A DNA stretch of 64,000 bases from Polynucleobacter parvulilacunae (GCF_018881715.1 NZ_JACVPW010000001.1:124001-188000); one strand, 5' to 3'. Shown: positions 35,128 through 46,292, numbered from the stretch's first letter. Translations and numbers: made by a program. The notes: generated by a model not told the origin, from the sequence alone.

Positions 35128-36798
35128 ATGCTTCAAACCATCTCACTTCGTGACTTCGTCATTGTCGATCAATTAGAGCTAGATTTTTCTAGCGGCTTTA
35201 CTGTACTTACCGGCGAAACTGGTGCCGGCAAGTCGATTCTGCTTGATGCCCTTGGTTTAGTCCTGGGTGAACGCGCAGATAGTAGCCAAATACGTGAAGG
35301 TAGCAACCGCGCAGAAATCTCCGCACTCTTTCGGATTGAATCAGAACTAGTCCAATCCTTTAGTCAATGGCTGGACGCCCAAGGCTTCCCACTGGAAGAC
35401 GATGGTCAAAGTTTATTACTCAAAAGAACCGTGGAAAGTAATGGACGTAGTCGCGCCTTTATCAATGGTAGCGTCGCTACGCTAGTGCAATTGCGCGAAG
35501 CGGGCGATCAACTGGTAGATATTCACGGGCAACATGCACACCAACTCTTGCTTAAGGGTGGCGCTCAACGCGAACTCTTAGATCGTCATGCTGGCTTATT
35601 GCCCCTCGCTACAGAAGTAGCGCAAGCGTTCAAAACGCTAGCTGACTCTCGTCGTCGCCTTGAGCAGGCAGAAAATGCTGGCCAAGATGTCGAGCGTGAG
35701 CGTGAGCGCCTGGAATGGCAGCTCGAAGAACTTACTGAGCTTTCTCCGCAAGAAGGCGAATGGACCAGCATTCAAAGTGAACATGCACGCTTAGCAAATG
35801 GTGCAAAGTTAATAGGCGGCTGCCAAGAAGCCATTGAGATTTTGAGTGATGCTGATAACTCTCTTGAATCCACCCTCTCAAAAGTTTGCACTTCTGTAGG
35901 TGCCTTGGCAGAACATGATCCAGCGCTAGGCGATATCAATCAAGCCTTAGAGTCCGCCAGCATTCAGCTTGATGAAGCGATCCATGGACTTAATCGTTAC
36001 TTGCAAAAGATTGACTTAGATCCTGCAAGACTTGCTCAAGTAGAAGAGCGTATGCAAGCATTACACAGCACAGCCAAAAAATATCGCGCCGATGTCGATG
36101 AGCTGCCAGCATTACTACAAACTACCCATGAGCGGCTTGATGCCTTAACTGCATCACAAAATATTGAAGCGCTGCGAGAGCAGGTCAAGCAGGAAGAAAC
36201 AGCTTACTTAAAGCTGGCTAAACAGCTTTCACAAAAACGTGGCAAAGCAGCATCCGATCTTGGGCAATTGGTAACGGATGCAATGCAAGACTTATCTATG
36301 GCCGGTGGTCGTCTTGAAATTGCGCTGACACCCCTTAGCGAAGGCGGATCCCACGGTCTTGAGCAAATAGAATTCTTGGTAGCAGGACATGCTGGCAGCA
36401 CTCCGCGTTCGCTTGCAAAGGTGGCTTCTGGTGGTGAGTTAGCGCGTATTAGCCTAGCAATCAGCGTGATCACCAGCAAGGCCTCATTCACGCCAACACT
36501 GATATTCGACGAGGTGGATGCTGGTATTGGCGGCGCAGTTGCCGAAACTGTTGGCAAACTCTTGCATCAACTGGGTCAATCCCATCAAATCTTGTGCGTA
36601 ACCCATCTACCGCAGGTAGCCGCTCAAGGCAACCATCACCTCAAAGTCAGCAAGTCACAAGCCGGAGAGAAGACGGTTTCACAAGTACAAATCTTAGGTA
36701 GATCTGAGCGTGTTGAGGAAGTGGCACGCATGCTTGGTGGCGCTACGATTACCGACACTACTCGCCGTCATGCGCGCGAGTTGCTAGAACAAAACTAA
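35128..36798 (+). CDS. recN: DNA repair protein RecN
   Basis: RecN (556 residues) is an SMC-like ATPase used in double-strand-break repair. Walker A GETGAGKS is at 29-36, the central region (about 150-370) is coiled-coil, and the C-terminal head has the ABC signature VASGGELARISLAI and Walker B LIFDEVDAGIGG. Late HLPQVAAQGNHHLKVSK is typical. It is probably co-transcribed with nadK. No LexA box was recognised upstream, so SOS control, common for recN, is not shown here. Confidence 0.96.
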   Translation: MLQTISLRDFVIVDQLELDFSSGFTVLTGETGAGKSILLDALGLVLGERADSSQIREGSNRAEISALFRIESELVQSFSQWLDAQGFPLEDDGQSLLLKRTVESNGRSRAFINGSVATLVQLREAGDQLVDIHGQHAHQLLLKGGAQRELLDRHAGLLPLATEVAQAFKTLADSRRRLEQAENAGQDVERERERLEWQLEELTELSPQEGEWTSIQSEHARLANGAKLIGGCQEAIEILSDADNSLESTLSKVCTSVGALAEHDPALGDINQALESASIQLDEAIHGLNRYLQKIDLDPARLAQVEERMQALHSTAKKYRADVDELPALLQTTHERLDALTASQNIEALREQVKQEETAYLKLAKQLSQKRGKAASDLGQLVTDAMQDLSMAGGRLEIALTPLSEGGSHGLEQIEFLVAGHAGSTPRSLAKVASGGELARISLAISVITSKASFTPTLIFDEVDAGIGGAVAETVGKLLHQLGQSHQILCVTHLPQVAAQGNHHLKVSKSQAGEKTVSQVQILGRSERVEEVARMLGGATITDTTRRHARELLEQN

Positions 36799-36842
36799 AT
36801 TTAGTAAGTTTCTTATAGGCTGCGTTACTTTCAAACTAGCCC

Positions 36843-39656
36843 CTAACTAAGATTAGAAGGCGCTTGAAAGATCTCCAACCAAAGCGCTTCTACCGTATCT
36901 TTTACCGCAACGAGCTCTGGCTCATTTTCTAGATTGATGCGGAGTTTTTCTACACCATCCAAACGCAAGCGATGCTGACGAGCCCTTAAGAGACGATAGG
37001 CATCCCCAACGGATTGGGCTGCCTCTTGCGAAATTAAGCCCACATCACCAGCAATCCGTAACAAAGCAATATTACCTAGATTACCAATGAGTTGTGGATG
37101 CTTGTGGGCATAAGCCAGCACTAAAAACTGCACAATAAACTCGATATCGACCATACCACCAGCATCATGCTTTAAGTCAAACTCGAGGTTAGTGTTGGGA
37201 TGACCTGCGTGCACCTTACGACGCATCTCTAAAATCTCGATCCGAAGATAGTCGATGTCTCGCGACTGACTCAACACCTCGGAGCGAATAGAGTCAAAAA
37301 ATACGCCCACACCGGGATTGCCTGCGGAGAAACGCGCCCGAGTCAGAGCCTGATGCTCCCAAACCCAGGCGGCATTATCACCTTCACGCAATTGATATTT
37401 TTTAAACGCATCAGCATTAGTTACTAAGAATCCGGCAGATCCATTTGGACGAAGACGAGTGTCAATTTCAAACAAACTACCGGTTGAAGTAAATGCTGTT
37501 AGCCAATTAATCATCCGCTTCGCTAAGAGCGCATAAATCTCTTGCGCAGCATAATCAGACTCATCCGCTTGGTATAAAAATACGATGTCCAGATCAGACG
37601 CGTAACCTAATTCTTTCCCACCTAACTTGCCATAAGAAATGATGGCAAAGGGTGGATGAATCTCATGGGGAAGATCAAATTTTTTCACTACGCTCGGCCA
37701 TACGCGCTCAAAAGTAGTCTGCAAAATTAAATCTGCCAGCGCAGATAGATGGTCGCTCACCCGCTCTACGGGAAGCGCCTGCTGCACACCAATACCCAAG
37801 TCCGTTAATAAGGTAATAAATGTTTCGTTGTGGTGAGTGACTCGCAAAATATCCATCGCCTGCTCAGAGCCATCCTCCTCAGTCATCACGTCATCCAGTC
37901 GCATATTGAGGTTAGCGCGCACCTCCGTCCAATATTTTTCTGGGTCCTCTATTAATGCTCTCTCTGATTGCGCATTCAGCAGGTGGTCCAAGAGATGGGG
38001 GTGGCGTGTTAAATATTGCGCGCCCCATTGGGATGCTTTAAGCAAATTAAGCACATTGGATAAGGCCCTAGGATACTCAGCCAGAATGGATAGATAGGCG
38101 CTACGTCTTGCAATTGCCTCAAGTAAATCAAAGAAACGTAATAGCGTTTGATCGGCAAGGGAGGATGCTGCGCCATCATTTTGCAAACGCTCTGCCGCCT
38201 TGCACATTAAGTTATCAAAAATTAATCGACTTTTTTCGGGTAACAGTTTTTGCTTGGGGCTATCTACCCATGCCTGCCAACGAAGATAGGAATCAGGGAA
38301 GGCGGCTAGATCCGGGGCCCAGTCCTGAGCTAAAGGTGCGATCTCAAGACGTGCACTACCATCCAATAGAAATGCTTTCTCAAATAACTGCGCAACATTA
38401 TTTTGATGGCGATCTAGTTCAGCCATAAAGTCATTTGCCACAAGGTCTTGACCTTGCATCGAAATCGCCAAACGCGAGCGCGCCGCTTCATCCTCAGGCA
38501 AATAATGTGTTTGCTGGTCATCCCACACCTGAATACGATGCTCTAAACGCCTTAAATAAACGTAAGCTGCTCGCAAAGATTCCACTTCGCCAGCAGGCAA
38601 AATGCCACACTGCTTAATAAGCTCTAAAACTTCTAGACTTGGACGGACCCTAAAGCGGGGATCTGTACCACCCCGCATGAGCTGAAACATTTGCACTAGA
38701 AACTCAATTTCTCGAATACCGCCCCGTCCTAACTTAATATCGCGAGAACGACCTTGATGACCAGAGGATCTCTTTTCTGCTTCCGCCTGTATCTGTGCGT
38801 GCAACTCTCGAATAGAGGCAATCACACCGTAATCCAAATGCCGGCGATAGACAAAAGGACGAATCAGTTGCTCCAGCTCTTTTTGACAATGTGCAAAAGC
38901 CGGGGATTCTGGTAGCGGAGCAATTAATCTGCCCTTAATCCAGGCGTAACGCTCCCACTCTCTACCCTGCACCAATAGATATTCTTCCAACATATCGAGA
39001 CTGCACACCAAAGGTCCAGAATCACCATTCGGTCGGAGGCGCATATCTACCCGAAATACAAAGCCATTAGCATCATGTTCGGCAAGTAGCTTAATCAAGC
39101 GCTTACCCATGCGTGCAAACCACTCGTGATTAGACAATCTTTTGGGACCGCCGGCGGTCTCACCCTCATGCTCATATAAAAAGATGAGATCAATATCAGA
39201 TGAGAGATTTAACTCCAACCCACCCAGCTTGCCCATTCCAACAACCATGAGGGGCATCTCAGATTGCGTTGAATTACTCCAAGGTAAACCAAAACGATTT
39301 TTGAGATCTTCGCGAATAAAGGCAATTGAAGCAGAAACGGCTAGCTCGGCAAAATGGCTAAGTGCATGGGTAACCTCTTGTAAGTCAGCCATCCCGTTTA
39401 AATCCCGAAATGCTATCCAGAGCATCAGGCGCTGCCTTGCTAAACGCAGATTAGCCATCCATAGGGCCTCATCCTGATCATCGGTCAGGCATTCGACGCC
39501 ACAGTCTTTTAGCAGGTCCCTAATACCCTGAATATCGACTTTTTTCTGCCCCTGAGTACGGAGCCACTCAAGCCATTCGGGGCGAGCATTTAGCCAGCGC
39601 CGCGCATAAGTGGAGTGTTGCTGCAGAAAATCGATTTGTCGGGAAAAATCATCCAT
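36843..39656 (-). CDS. glnE: Bifunctional glutamine synthetase adenylyltransferase / adenylyl-removing enzyme
   Basis: GlnE (937 residues) switches glutamine synthetase activity by adding and removing AMP in response to PII. Two nucleotidyltransferase domains are visible: the N-terminal one with GMGKLGGLELNLSSDIDLIF (about 145-165) and the C-terminal one with SYGKLGGKELGYASDLDIVF (about 670-690), each with the D-x-D metal site. GRGGIREIEFLVQMFQL and HDAGGMVDIEFIVQFLV are further signatures. It is divergent from yhdP. On the minus strand TAAGAT followed by six bases precedes the ATG, so its mRNA may also be leaderless. Confidence 0.97.
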   Translation of the reverse strand: MDDFSRQIDFLQQHSTYARRWLNARPEWLEWLRTQGQKKVDIQGIRDLLKDCGVECLTDDQDEALWMANLRLARQRLMLWIAFRDLNGMADLQEVTHALSHFAELAVSASIAFIREDLKNRFGLPWSNSTQSEMPLMVVGMGKLGGLELNLSSDIDLIFLYEHEGETAGGPKRLSNHEWFARMGKRLIKLLAEHDANGFVFRVDMRLRPNGDSGPLVCSLDMLEEYLLVQGREWERYAWIKGRLIAPLPESPAFAHCQKELEQLIRPFVYRRHLDYGVIASIRELHAQIQAEAEKRSSGHQGRSRDIKLGRGGIREIEFLVQMFQLMRGGTDPRFRVRPSLEVLELIKQCGILPAGEVESLRAAYVYLRRLEHRIQVWDDQQTHYLPEDEAARSRLAISMQGQDLVANDFMAELDRHQNNVAQLFEKAFLLDGSARLEIAPLAQDWAPDLAAFPDSYLRWQAWVDSPKQKLLPEKSRLIFDNLMCKAAERLQNDGAASSLADQTLLRFFDLLEAIARRSAYLSILAEYPRALSNVLNLLKASQWGAQYLTRHPHLLDHLLNAQSERALIEDPEKYWTEVRANLNMRLDDVMTEEDGSEQAMDILRVTHHNETFITLLTDLGIGVQQALPVERVSDHLSALADLILQTTFERVWPSVVKKFDLPHEIHPPFAIISYGKLGGKELGYASDLDIVFLYQADESDYAAQEIYALLAKRMINWLTAFTSTGSLFEIDTRLRPNGSAGFLVTNADAFKKYQLREGDNAAWVWEHQALTRARFSAGNPGVGVFFDSIRSEVLSQSRDIDYLRIEILEMRRKVHAGHPNTNLEFDLKHDAGGMVDIEFIVQFLVLAYAHKHPQLIGNLGNIALLRIAGDVGLISQEAAQSVGDAYRLLRARQHRLRLDGVEKLRINLENEPELVAVKDTVEALWLEIFQAPSNLS

Positions 39657-39696
39657 TCCCCCATCTTAATCCGACCCTAAGGCCCAGGCCAGAAGC

Positions 39697-39726
39697 TTGG
39701 CGATCAAGCCAAGGCTGACGGATAAT
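39697..39726 (+). promoter_or_regulatory. Promoter of yhdP, predicted nearly leaderless
   Basis: TTGGCG (39697-39702), an 18-base spacer and GATAAT (39721-39726, 5 of 6) predict a start at 39733, one base before the ATG. The -35 lies in a hairpin-forming palindrome (CTTGGC 39696-39701 with GCCAAG 39708-39713). Confidence 0.5.
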
Positions 39727-39733
39727 AGAGTCC

Positions 39734-42700
39734 ATGCTGCAAAAGATCATCCCGCCTCGCCTCAAGAGCGTGCTTGCTAAACGTCCTCAAGGTTTGGGTA
39801 GGGCTTGGCGTAAGCGTGCCCTGATTTTGGCTGTGGTTATTACAGCCCTTTTTGTGCTCGGGCATGTAGGCGTGCGTTTTGTCCTTTGGCCACAAATTGA
39901 GAAATCCAAAGCCTCAGTTGAAAAACTGATTAGTGCTCGAATTGGTGCAGATGTTTCGATGGATGCTCTACAAGTCTCATGGACAGGCATCAGACCCAAT
40001 TTTGAAATTGAAGGTTTACGATTCAACAGCCCAGACAAATCAAAACCCGTTTTATTCATTCAGAAAATTAATGGGCAACTGAGCTGGGCATCTTTTTACC
40101 ATCTCACGCCATTTTTTCACGAGCTCAATATTGAAAACGCAGAAATTTATGCGCAACGCAATAGCAAAGGCATTGTTACTGTTGCTGGGATTTTGATTGA
40201 TGGTAAACCAAATGACTATTCCGCAGAAAATTGGCTCTTCTCACAAAATGAAATCCACGTTAGTAATGTCAAACTATTTTGGGATGATCAACTCAAGAAA
40301 AAAACAAGCATCTCAATTGACATTCAAAGCCTCACTCTGAGTAACGGCATTCGCAGCCACCAAGGCTCACTGAGTGCCACCACACCATGGAACAAAGGTC
40401 CTCTCACGCTAAATATTGATTTAGTACATCATATCGGCGGCCAAGCTGGTAATTGGCGCGACTGGATTGGCAACATCTCCTGGAATCTAAATGAACTGCA
40501 GCTCAGCCAAATAGCCAATGACTTTTCCCTCCCTCTGAATACGCTTGAGGGAGTCCTGAATTCCAACGGAAAACTAAAAATAGATAACGGCAATCCTGAT
40601 GGTGGAGAAATTTATCTTGCAGCCGATAATTTAACTATTCAGCTATCTAAGGATGAAGATGCCATTGCACTGGGAAGACTAGAAACAAATCTATCTCAAG
40701 AAACCGACAGCGGGTTGATATCAGTCACCACTCAAACATTTGCTTGGCGAGATATTGACAGCCCAAAATCAACTCCGCTAGAAAATTTAAGTCCGATGAC
40801 CTTTCGCTGGAGACCTCCGGCCGGAGGTGGGGAGATTAAAGAATTTGGATTTTCTTCGCCAAAGATTTCTGTAGAAGATATTGCTTTATTTGCCCTGAAT
40901 CTGCCGCTATCTAAAAAAGTTCATCAATGGATTAAAGCCTCGAAAGCGGATGGTGAACTACAAGATTTGGATATTAATTGGTCGGAAAGTAAGTCACCCC
41001 TATCCGCCCTCAATATTCCCGGTGGATGGTTTAAGTCAAATAAGCTGGACTTTACCGTTAGCGGAAAATTGATTGACTTAAGTTTTGTCGGCATCAATAA
41101 ATCAATGCCTTCCGTATCAAAACTTTCTGGCTTTCTGACTGCGGACCAAAATAAAGGCAACTTCTCAATCAAATCAAATGATCTTGAGCTTGAGGTAAAT
41201 GACTTATTGGTCGATCCCAAAATCAAACTGGATCAAGCGACCGGTCAAATTTCTTGGTCAAAGCAAAAAGGTAATTGGGTTGTTAATGCAAAGCAGTTAG
41301 AGCTTAGCAATCCTGATATATCAACAACGCTCAACCTAAATTACGTCATCGGTGAAGTTAAAAAGCCTGACTTCATGACTTTAGATATGGATTTTGCGCG
41401 CGCTAATTTAATAACTGCATACCGATATTTACCGGTTGGCATGGGAGGCGAAGCGAAAACGTATTTGAGCAAAGCCTTTGATGCTGGAACCATTCAGAAG
41501 GGCAACTTGCACATTAAGGGCGACCCTAGTGATGTGCCCTTCGCAAAATCGGGCTCTGGAGAATTCACACTCAATCTGCCCATTACAGGCGCCACTTTTA
41601 GCCCTGTTCCGAGCTCATCTACCGCACAAGGAGTTTGGCCCGCCTTCAATAAAGTCAATGGCGTTATTAATATGCAAAATGCCAACCTCACGGTAGATAT
41701 TAACCAGGCAAGTTACAAGCAAGTAGCTCTAAGTAAGTTTCATGCAGAAATCCCAAGTGTTAGCGCAAAACAACTTTTACTAACAGTCAGCGGTGAAGCA
41801 CAGGGTGATGCCCCACAACTTCTCGACTATCTATTTGCCTCACCCGTCGGCAAGAAGCAGATCGCACTTGAGCGAAACCTAAAGGTAACAGGACCCACCA
41901 ACCTCAGCCTGGGTCTGAAAATTCCACTATCCGGGAACGGGGACGCCGCCACCGATATTCAGTTGAGCTTTCCAGGAAACAGGGTTCAATGGGCTGACTT
42001 GCCTCCATTTGAAAATCTCAAGGGGAAAATTCGGATTACCGAAGTGAATCCAGAGTTTGAAGATATCACTGCCAACTTTCTAGGTGGCGCAATTAAGATT
42101 TCTAGCGCGACCCCTAATCAAGGCGGTCAAACCTACAATATTTCAGGCGACATCGGCGCCAGCTTTATTAAAGACTACTTTGCAACTAATCCAGCAGTTC
42201 AAGCCTTCCCCATATTGCAGGCAATGAGCGGCGTTGCAAAATATGAAGGTGCAATTAATTTCAATAAAGGAAATAGCGAAACCAATTTAAAGATTGATAT
42301 GCGCGATTGGGCGAGTACCGCACCCGCTCCTATAAAAAAACAAATGGGCACCCCTTTATCTGGACAGCTAAATCTAAAAACGTTTGCAAAAAATAAATCG
42401 AATACAAGCCGTTTTTCCTGGGATGGAAAAATTGGAGATGGCTACTATGTTCAAGGCGAACTGACCGGTGATGACACCCTTCGCCATGCGGTAGGCATAG
42501 GAACACCAGCCATCCCTCCACAACAAGGCTTCCAGTTAAACCTCGCAAGTAATGAGCTGAACCTGGATCATTGGTTGGAGTTTTTAGGCCATCAAAATCG
42601 GAAAAATTTTGCGCCAAACTCCAATGCAAACGGCATAAATAATATCCAGGTTGCAGCGCAGGTTAAGCAGCTCACTGTATTTGACCGTATGTGGCAAGAC

Positions 42701-43891
42701 CTCAATCTAGCGGCAAGCAATAAAAATGCTATATGGCAGATTCGCTTAAGAGGCTCGCCTCAAATTGCTGGAAATATTCAATATCAACCAGCAAGTCAAT
42801 CACAAGCCAGTGGCCTGATTAGCGGTCGCCTGGTGCGCCTGAAGATTCCGGAAGCACTAGCGCTCCCGGCAGTCCCAACAAAAGCAACTCAAAAACCCCA
42901 GGCAAGCAAAAGTGCGATTGAGCCAAGCTCAATACCGAGTATTGACTTAACAATTGATGACCTTGATTGGAATAAAGCTCAGCTTGGCCAAGCAAAAATT
43001 CAGACCAAAACTAATGGCAATACTCTAAGTGTTGATTCCATTCAATTTAATAACCCGCAAGGAAGCTCGACTCTTGGTGGGCGCTGGGTTGGTGGAGCGC
43101 AAAACTCCCCGGCACATACCAACTTAAATGTCGCGTTAGATATTAAAGATGCCGGCCAAATTATTAGTCACTGGACTAGCCAAAAGTCCGTAGAAGGTGG
43201 TCGAGGCAAATTAAGCAGCACCGTTGAATGGGATGGATCACCTTTTGACCCTAAATATGAAACGCTCGCTGGCAAGGTAAGCTTAAACCTTGAAAAAGGA
43301 CGACTACTGGAGGTCAACACCAGCGGCGCCAAAATACTCGATGTACTGAGTCTGCAAAGTTTGTTTAGATTTGCCACATTAGATCTTCAAGGAAGTCTTG
43401 GCAATATCGTCACCAAAGGTACTCCGTTTAATACTATTGATGCCTCTTTCGATATTAGTGCTGGCGTAGCACAAACCAAGCAATTCACAATGGGCCTAGA
43501 TCAAGCTCGTGTTGCTATGAATGGGCAAATCAATATCCCTAAACAAACCCAAGATTTACGCGTCACCATCTTCCCAACAATTGATGCTACTGCTGGGTCT
43601 CTTGCTGCATTTGCCATCAACCCTATTGTTGGGCTTGGTGCATTAGTTGGGCAGTACCTGATTACCAGTCAAATAAACCGCAATCTTCAATCCGACTATT
43701 TGGTGCAGGGCTCTTGGGATAATCCAGAGGTAATTCCTTTAGATCAAAAGGGTCAGCCAATCGACTCTAAAACTTTAGATACGATTCGTAGCAAAGAATT
43801 GCTTAAAGAGCAAAGCAAGCCAAGCGGCAACAACTCAGGACCACAGAGCAATCCAAGCAATTCTGATGTCCCCAACAAATCCCCTAACTAA
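39734..43891 (+). CDS. yhdP: YhdP family AsmA-like envelope protein
   Basis: This very long protein (1385 residues) has a single N-terminal membrane segment (ALILAVVITALFVLGHVGVR, about 28-48) followed by a periplasmic, beta-rich body of repeated strands, typical of YhdP/AsmA-like bridge proteins. In E. coli YhdP helps move phospholipid to the outer membrane. The C-terminal AsmA-like domain (about 1050-1290) has GKVSLNLEKGRLLEVNTSGAK-type and NPIVGLGALVGQYL segments, followed by a low-complexity Q/N/S/P tail. Codon use looks more A/T-rich than its neighbours. The order yhdP-nitrilase-tldD parallels yhdP-tldD of enterics. Confidence 0.88.
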   Translation: MLQKIIPPRLKSVLAKRPQGLGRAWRKRALILAVVITALFVLGHVGVRFVLWPQIEKSKASVEKLISARIGADVSMDALQVSWTGIRPNFEIEGLRFNSPDKSKPVLFIQKINGQLSWASFYHLTPFFHELNIENAEIYAQRNSKGIVTVAGILIDGKPNDYSAENWLFSQNEIHVSNVKLFWDDQLKKKTSISIDIQSLTLSNGIRSHQGSLSATTPWNKGPLTLNIDLVHHIGGQAGNWRDWIGNISWNLNELQLSQIANDFSLPLNTLEGVLNSNGKLKIDNGNPDGGEIYLAADNLTIQLSKDEDAIALGRLETNLSQETDSGLISVTTQTFAWRDIDSPKSTPLENLSPMTFRWRPPAGGGEIKEFGFSSPKISVEDIALFALNLPLSKKVHQWIKASKADGELQDLDINWSESKSPLSALNIPGGWFKSNKLDFTVSGKLIDLSFVGINKSMPSVSKLSGFLTADQNKGNFSIKSNDLELEVNDLLVDPKIKLDQATGQISWSKQKGNWVVNAKQLELSNPDISTTLNLNYVIGEVKKPDFMTLDMDFARANLITAYRYLPVGMGGEAKTYLSKAFDAGTIQKGNLHIKGDPSDVPFAKSGSGEFTLNLPITGATFSPVPSSSTAQGVWPAFNKVNGVINMQNANLTVDINQASYKQVALSKFHAEIPSVSAKQLLLTVSGEAQGDAPQLLDYLFASPVGKKQIALERNLKVTGPTNLSLGLKIPLSGNGDAATDIQLSFPGNRVQWADLPPFENLKGKIRITEVNPEFEDITANFLGGAIKISSATPNQGGQTYNISGDIGASFIKDYFATNPAVQAFPILQAMSGVAKYEGAINFNKGNSETNLKIDMRDWASTAPAPIKKQMGTPLSGQLNLKTFAKNKSNTSRFSWDGKIGDGYYVQGELTGDDTLRHAVGIGTPAIPPQQGFQLNLASNELNLDHWLEFLGHQNRKNFAPNSNANGINNIQVAAQVKQLTVFDRMWQDLNLAASNKNAIWQIRLRGSPQIAGNIQYQPASQSQASGLISGRLVRLKIPEALALPAVPTKATQKPQASKSAIEPSSIPSIDLTIDDLDWNKAQLGQAKIQTKTNGNTLSVDSIQFNNPQGSSTLGGRWVGGAQNSPAHTNLNVALDIKDAGQIISHWTSQKSVEGGRGKLSSTVEWDGSPFDPKYETLAGKVSLNLEKGRLLEVNTSGAKILDVLSLQSLFRFATLDLQGSLGNIVTKGTPFNTIDASFDISAGVAQTKQFTMGLDQARVAMNGQINIPKQTQDLRVTIFPTIDATAGSLAAFAINPIVGLGALVGQYLITSQINRNLQSDYLVQGSWDNPEVIPLDQKGQPIDSKTLDTIRSKELLKEQSKPSGNNSGPQSNPSNSDVPNKSPN

Positions 43892-43917
43892 GCATAACTA
43901 GGCGCAACTAATACAGT

Positions 43918-44751
43918 ATGAGTACATCAGTAAAAAGTGTGGAACTCAAGATTGCATCTATACAGATGGTCTCAACTCCTGATTTGCAGGAGAATCTATC
44001 TACAGCGAGCAGACTCATTTCCGCTGCTGCAGCAGATGGTGCGCAGTTAGCGGTCTTGCCAGAATATTTTTGTCTGATGGGCCTCAAAGATACGGATAAA
44101 GTGCGTGCTCGAGAGGGGTTTGGTAGCGGACCCATACAAGATCAGCTCTCCCAAATTGCCAAAGAGAACAAAATTCATCTTGTAGCAGGCACCATTCCAT
44201 TGGAGGCCAAAGATCCCAATAAAGTGCTCAATACAACTTTGGTTTTTGATCCAACTGGCCTGCAAATTTGTCGTTACGACAAAATTCATTTATTTGGTTT
44301 TCAAACTGCAACCGAGCGCTATCAAGAATCTGAAACCATTGAAGCCGGCAATGAACCGGGTCTATTAAAGATTTCAGCCAGTGGAACTGAGTGGACCTTT
44401 GGCTTGAGTATTTGTTATGACCTGCGCTTCCCTGAGCTCTATCGCGCACTAGGCCAGGTTGACTGCCACATCATCCCGGCCGCATTTACCTACACCACAG
44501 GCAAGGATCATTGGGAAATCCTATTGCGCGCTCGTGCCATTGAAAATCAATGCTACGTATTAGCTTCTGCACAGGGTGGTAAACATCAAAATCAACGCCG
44601 CACCTGGGGCAATAGCATGTTGATTGATCCTTGGGGTGAGGTTTTGGCCAATCTACCAGAGGGCGAAGGCTTTATTTCTGGAGTCTTGTGCAAAGATAAA
44701 TTAAACGAGGTACGCTCTAAGTTACCTGCACTTGCGCATCGCAAGCTTTAA
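43918..44751 (+). CDS. Carbon-nitrogen hydrolase (Nit1-like, probable deaminated-glutathione amidase)
   Basis: The 277-residue enzyme belongs to the nitrilase superfamily. The Glu-Lys-Cys triad is visible: E49 in [10 protein letters not shown] in [10 protein letters not shown] and C in [13 protein letters not shown]. The F-G-F pattern after the lysine and the [14 protein letters not shown] segment are close to the NIT1 branch, whose members hydrolyse deaminated glutathione; substrate assignment is inference. It lies 26 bases after yhdP and 20 before tldD, so the three genes probably form one unit. Confidence 0.88.
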   Translation: MSTSVKSVELKIASIQMVSTPDLQENLSTASRLISAAAADGAQLAVLPEYFCLMGLKDTDKVRAREGFGSGPIQDQLSQIAKENKIHLVAGTIPLEAKDPNKVLNTTLVFDPTGLQICRYDKIHLFGFQTATERYQESETIEAGNEPGLLKISASGTEWTFGLSICYDLRFPELYRALGQVDCHIIPAAFTYTTGKDHWEILLRARAIENQCYVLASAQGGKHQNQRRTWGNSMLIDPWGEVLANLPEGEGFISGVLCKDKLNEVRSKLPALAHRKL

Positions 44752-44771
44752 AGAAAGATCTGCCGAATCAC

Positions 44772-46262
44772 ATGAATGCACCAGAAGCACTATTCCATGC
44801 CAATTGGACTAAAGCCAAGAAGCAAGCAGACCTGATTAAATTAGCTAAATCTATCTTGCTAGAGCCAACTGGACTATCCGAGCAAGACCTTCACCACACC
44901 TTTGGCAATCTATTTACCCACCGCCTTGATGATGCTGACTTGTACTTCCAACACACACGCAGCGAAAGTTGGAGTCTTGAAGAAGGCATCGTTAAATCCG
45001 GCAGCTTTAACATTGATCAAGGCGTTGGTGTTCGTGCTATCTATGGCGATAAGACTGCCTTTGCATACTCAGATGAAATTAATTTAGAAGCTTTAAATAA
45101 AGCAGCGAAAGCTACTCGGGTGATTGGTCCTGAGGGCGGTAAGCAGGCGGTTGCGAGCAAACTATTTAATCCTGTTTCTAACAAGCTTTACTCAGACATT
45201 AACCCTTTAGACTCTTTGCAGCCCAAAGAAAAGATTGCACTACTAGAAAGTATTGAGCGTCGCGCCAAAGCACGTGATCCGAGAATCATTCAAGTGATGG
45301 CAAGCCTAGCCGGTGAGTTTGATGTTGTTTTAGTTGTCCGTGCAGATGGATTATTGGCTGCCGATGTTCGCCCACTGGTGCGCGTTTCAGTACACGTTAT
45401 CGCCGAACAAAATGGTCGCCGTGAATCTGGCTCCTCAGGCGGTGGCGCCCGCCACGACTACCTTTACTTTGATGAGGAACTAATCAACCGCTATGTCGAT
45501 GAAGCGGTTGATGGCGCACTGGTTAATCTTGAATCTCGTCCAGCACCTGCCGGTCCAATGACCGTAGTGATGGGGCCTGGTTGGCCTGGCGTTCTATTAC
45601 ATGAGGCTGTAGGTCATGGCCTCGAGGGTGACTTTAATCGCAAAGGATCTTCTGCTTTTGCGGGACGTATTGGGCAACGCGTTGCCGCTAAAGGTGTCAC
45701 TGTAGTTGATGATGGCACCCTATCTGGACGCAGAGGCTCTTTAAATATTGACGATGAAGGTACGCCTACGCAATGCACCACCTTAATTGAAGATGGTATT
45801 TTGAAGGGCTATATTCAAGACAGTCTCAATGCACGTCTGATGAATATGCCGCTCACTGGTAACGGACGTCGCGAAAGCTTTGCCTCCCTACCAATGCCAC
45901 GCATGACCAATACCTATATGTTGGCCGGTAAAGATGATCCCCAAGAAATTGTGGCGAGCATTAAGCGCGGTTTGTATGCAGTCAATTTTGGCGGTGGCCA
46001 GGTCGACATTACTAGCGGCAAATTTGTTTTTTCTGCATCAGAAGCCTATTGGGTTGAAAACGGCAAAATCCAATACCCAGTTAAAGGTGCCACCATTATT
46101 GGCAGTGGTCCAGAATCCCTAAAACAGGTTTCTATGATCGGAAATGACCTCAAACTCGATGGTGGGGTGGGCGTTTGCGGCAAGGAAGGACAAAGCGTTC
46201 CAGTCGGGGTTGGGCAGCCTACCCTGAGGATTGATAGCCTGACTGTAGGTGGCACTGCCTGA
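44772..46262 (+). CDS. tldD: Metalloprotease TldD
   Basis: TldD (496 residues) forms the TldD/TldE zinc protease that degrades unfolded peptides and matures peptides such as microcin B17 in E. coli. The metal-binding HEAVGH is at 277-282 within [17 protein letters not shown]. Conserved segments include [30 protein letters not shown] and the C-terminal [18 protein letters not shown]. The partner gene tldE (pmbA) is not in the window. Only 30 bases separate it from aroG, which has its own -10. Confidence 0.96.
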   Translation: MNAPEALFHANWTKAKKQADLIKLAKSILLEPTGLSEQDLHHTFGNLFTHRLDDADLYFQHTRSESWSLEEGIVKSGSFNIDQGVGVRAIYGDKTAFAYSDEINLEALNKAAKATRVIGPEGGKQAVASKLFNPVSNKLYSDINPLDSLQPKEKIALLESIERRAKARDPRIIQVMASLAGEFDVVLVVRADGLLAADVRPLVRVSVHVIAEQNGRRESGSSGGGARHDYLYFDEELINRYVDEAVDGALVNLESRPAPAGPMTVVMGPGWPGVLLHEAVGHGLEGDFNRKGSSAFAGRIGQRVAAKGVTVVDDGTLSGRRGSLNIDDEGTPTQCTTLIEDGILKGYIQDSLNARLMNMPLTGNGRRESFASLPMPRMTNTYMLAGKDDPQEIVASIKRGLYAVNFGGGQVDITSGKFVFSASEAYWVENGKIQYPVKGATIIGSGPESLKQVSMIGNDLKLDGGVGVCGKEGQSVPVGVGQPTLRIDSLTVGGTA

Positions 46263-46286
46263 TATCGACTAATTACGGCTTAAAAT
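46259..46286 (+). promoter_or_regulatory. Promoter of aroG, predicted leaderless
   Basis: CTGATA (46259-46264, 4 of 6), a 16-base spacer and TAAAAT (46281-46286, 5 of 6) place +1 on the A of the aroG ATG at 46293. No Shine-Dalgarno is present. Confidence 0.5.
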
Positions 46287-46292
46287 AGCCGG

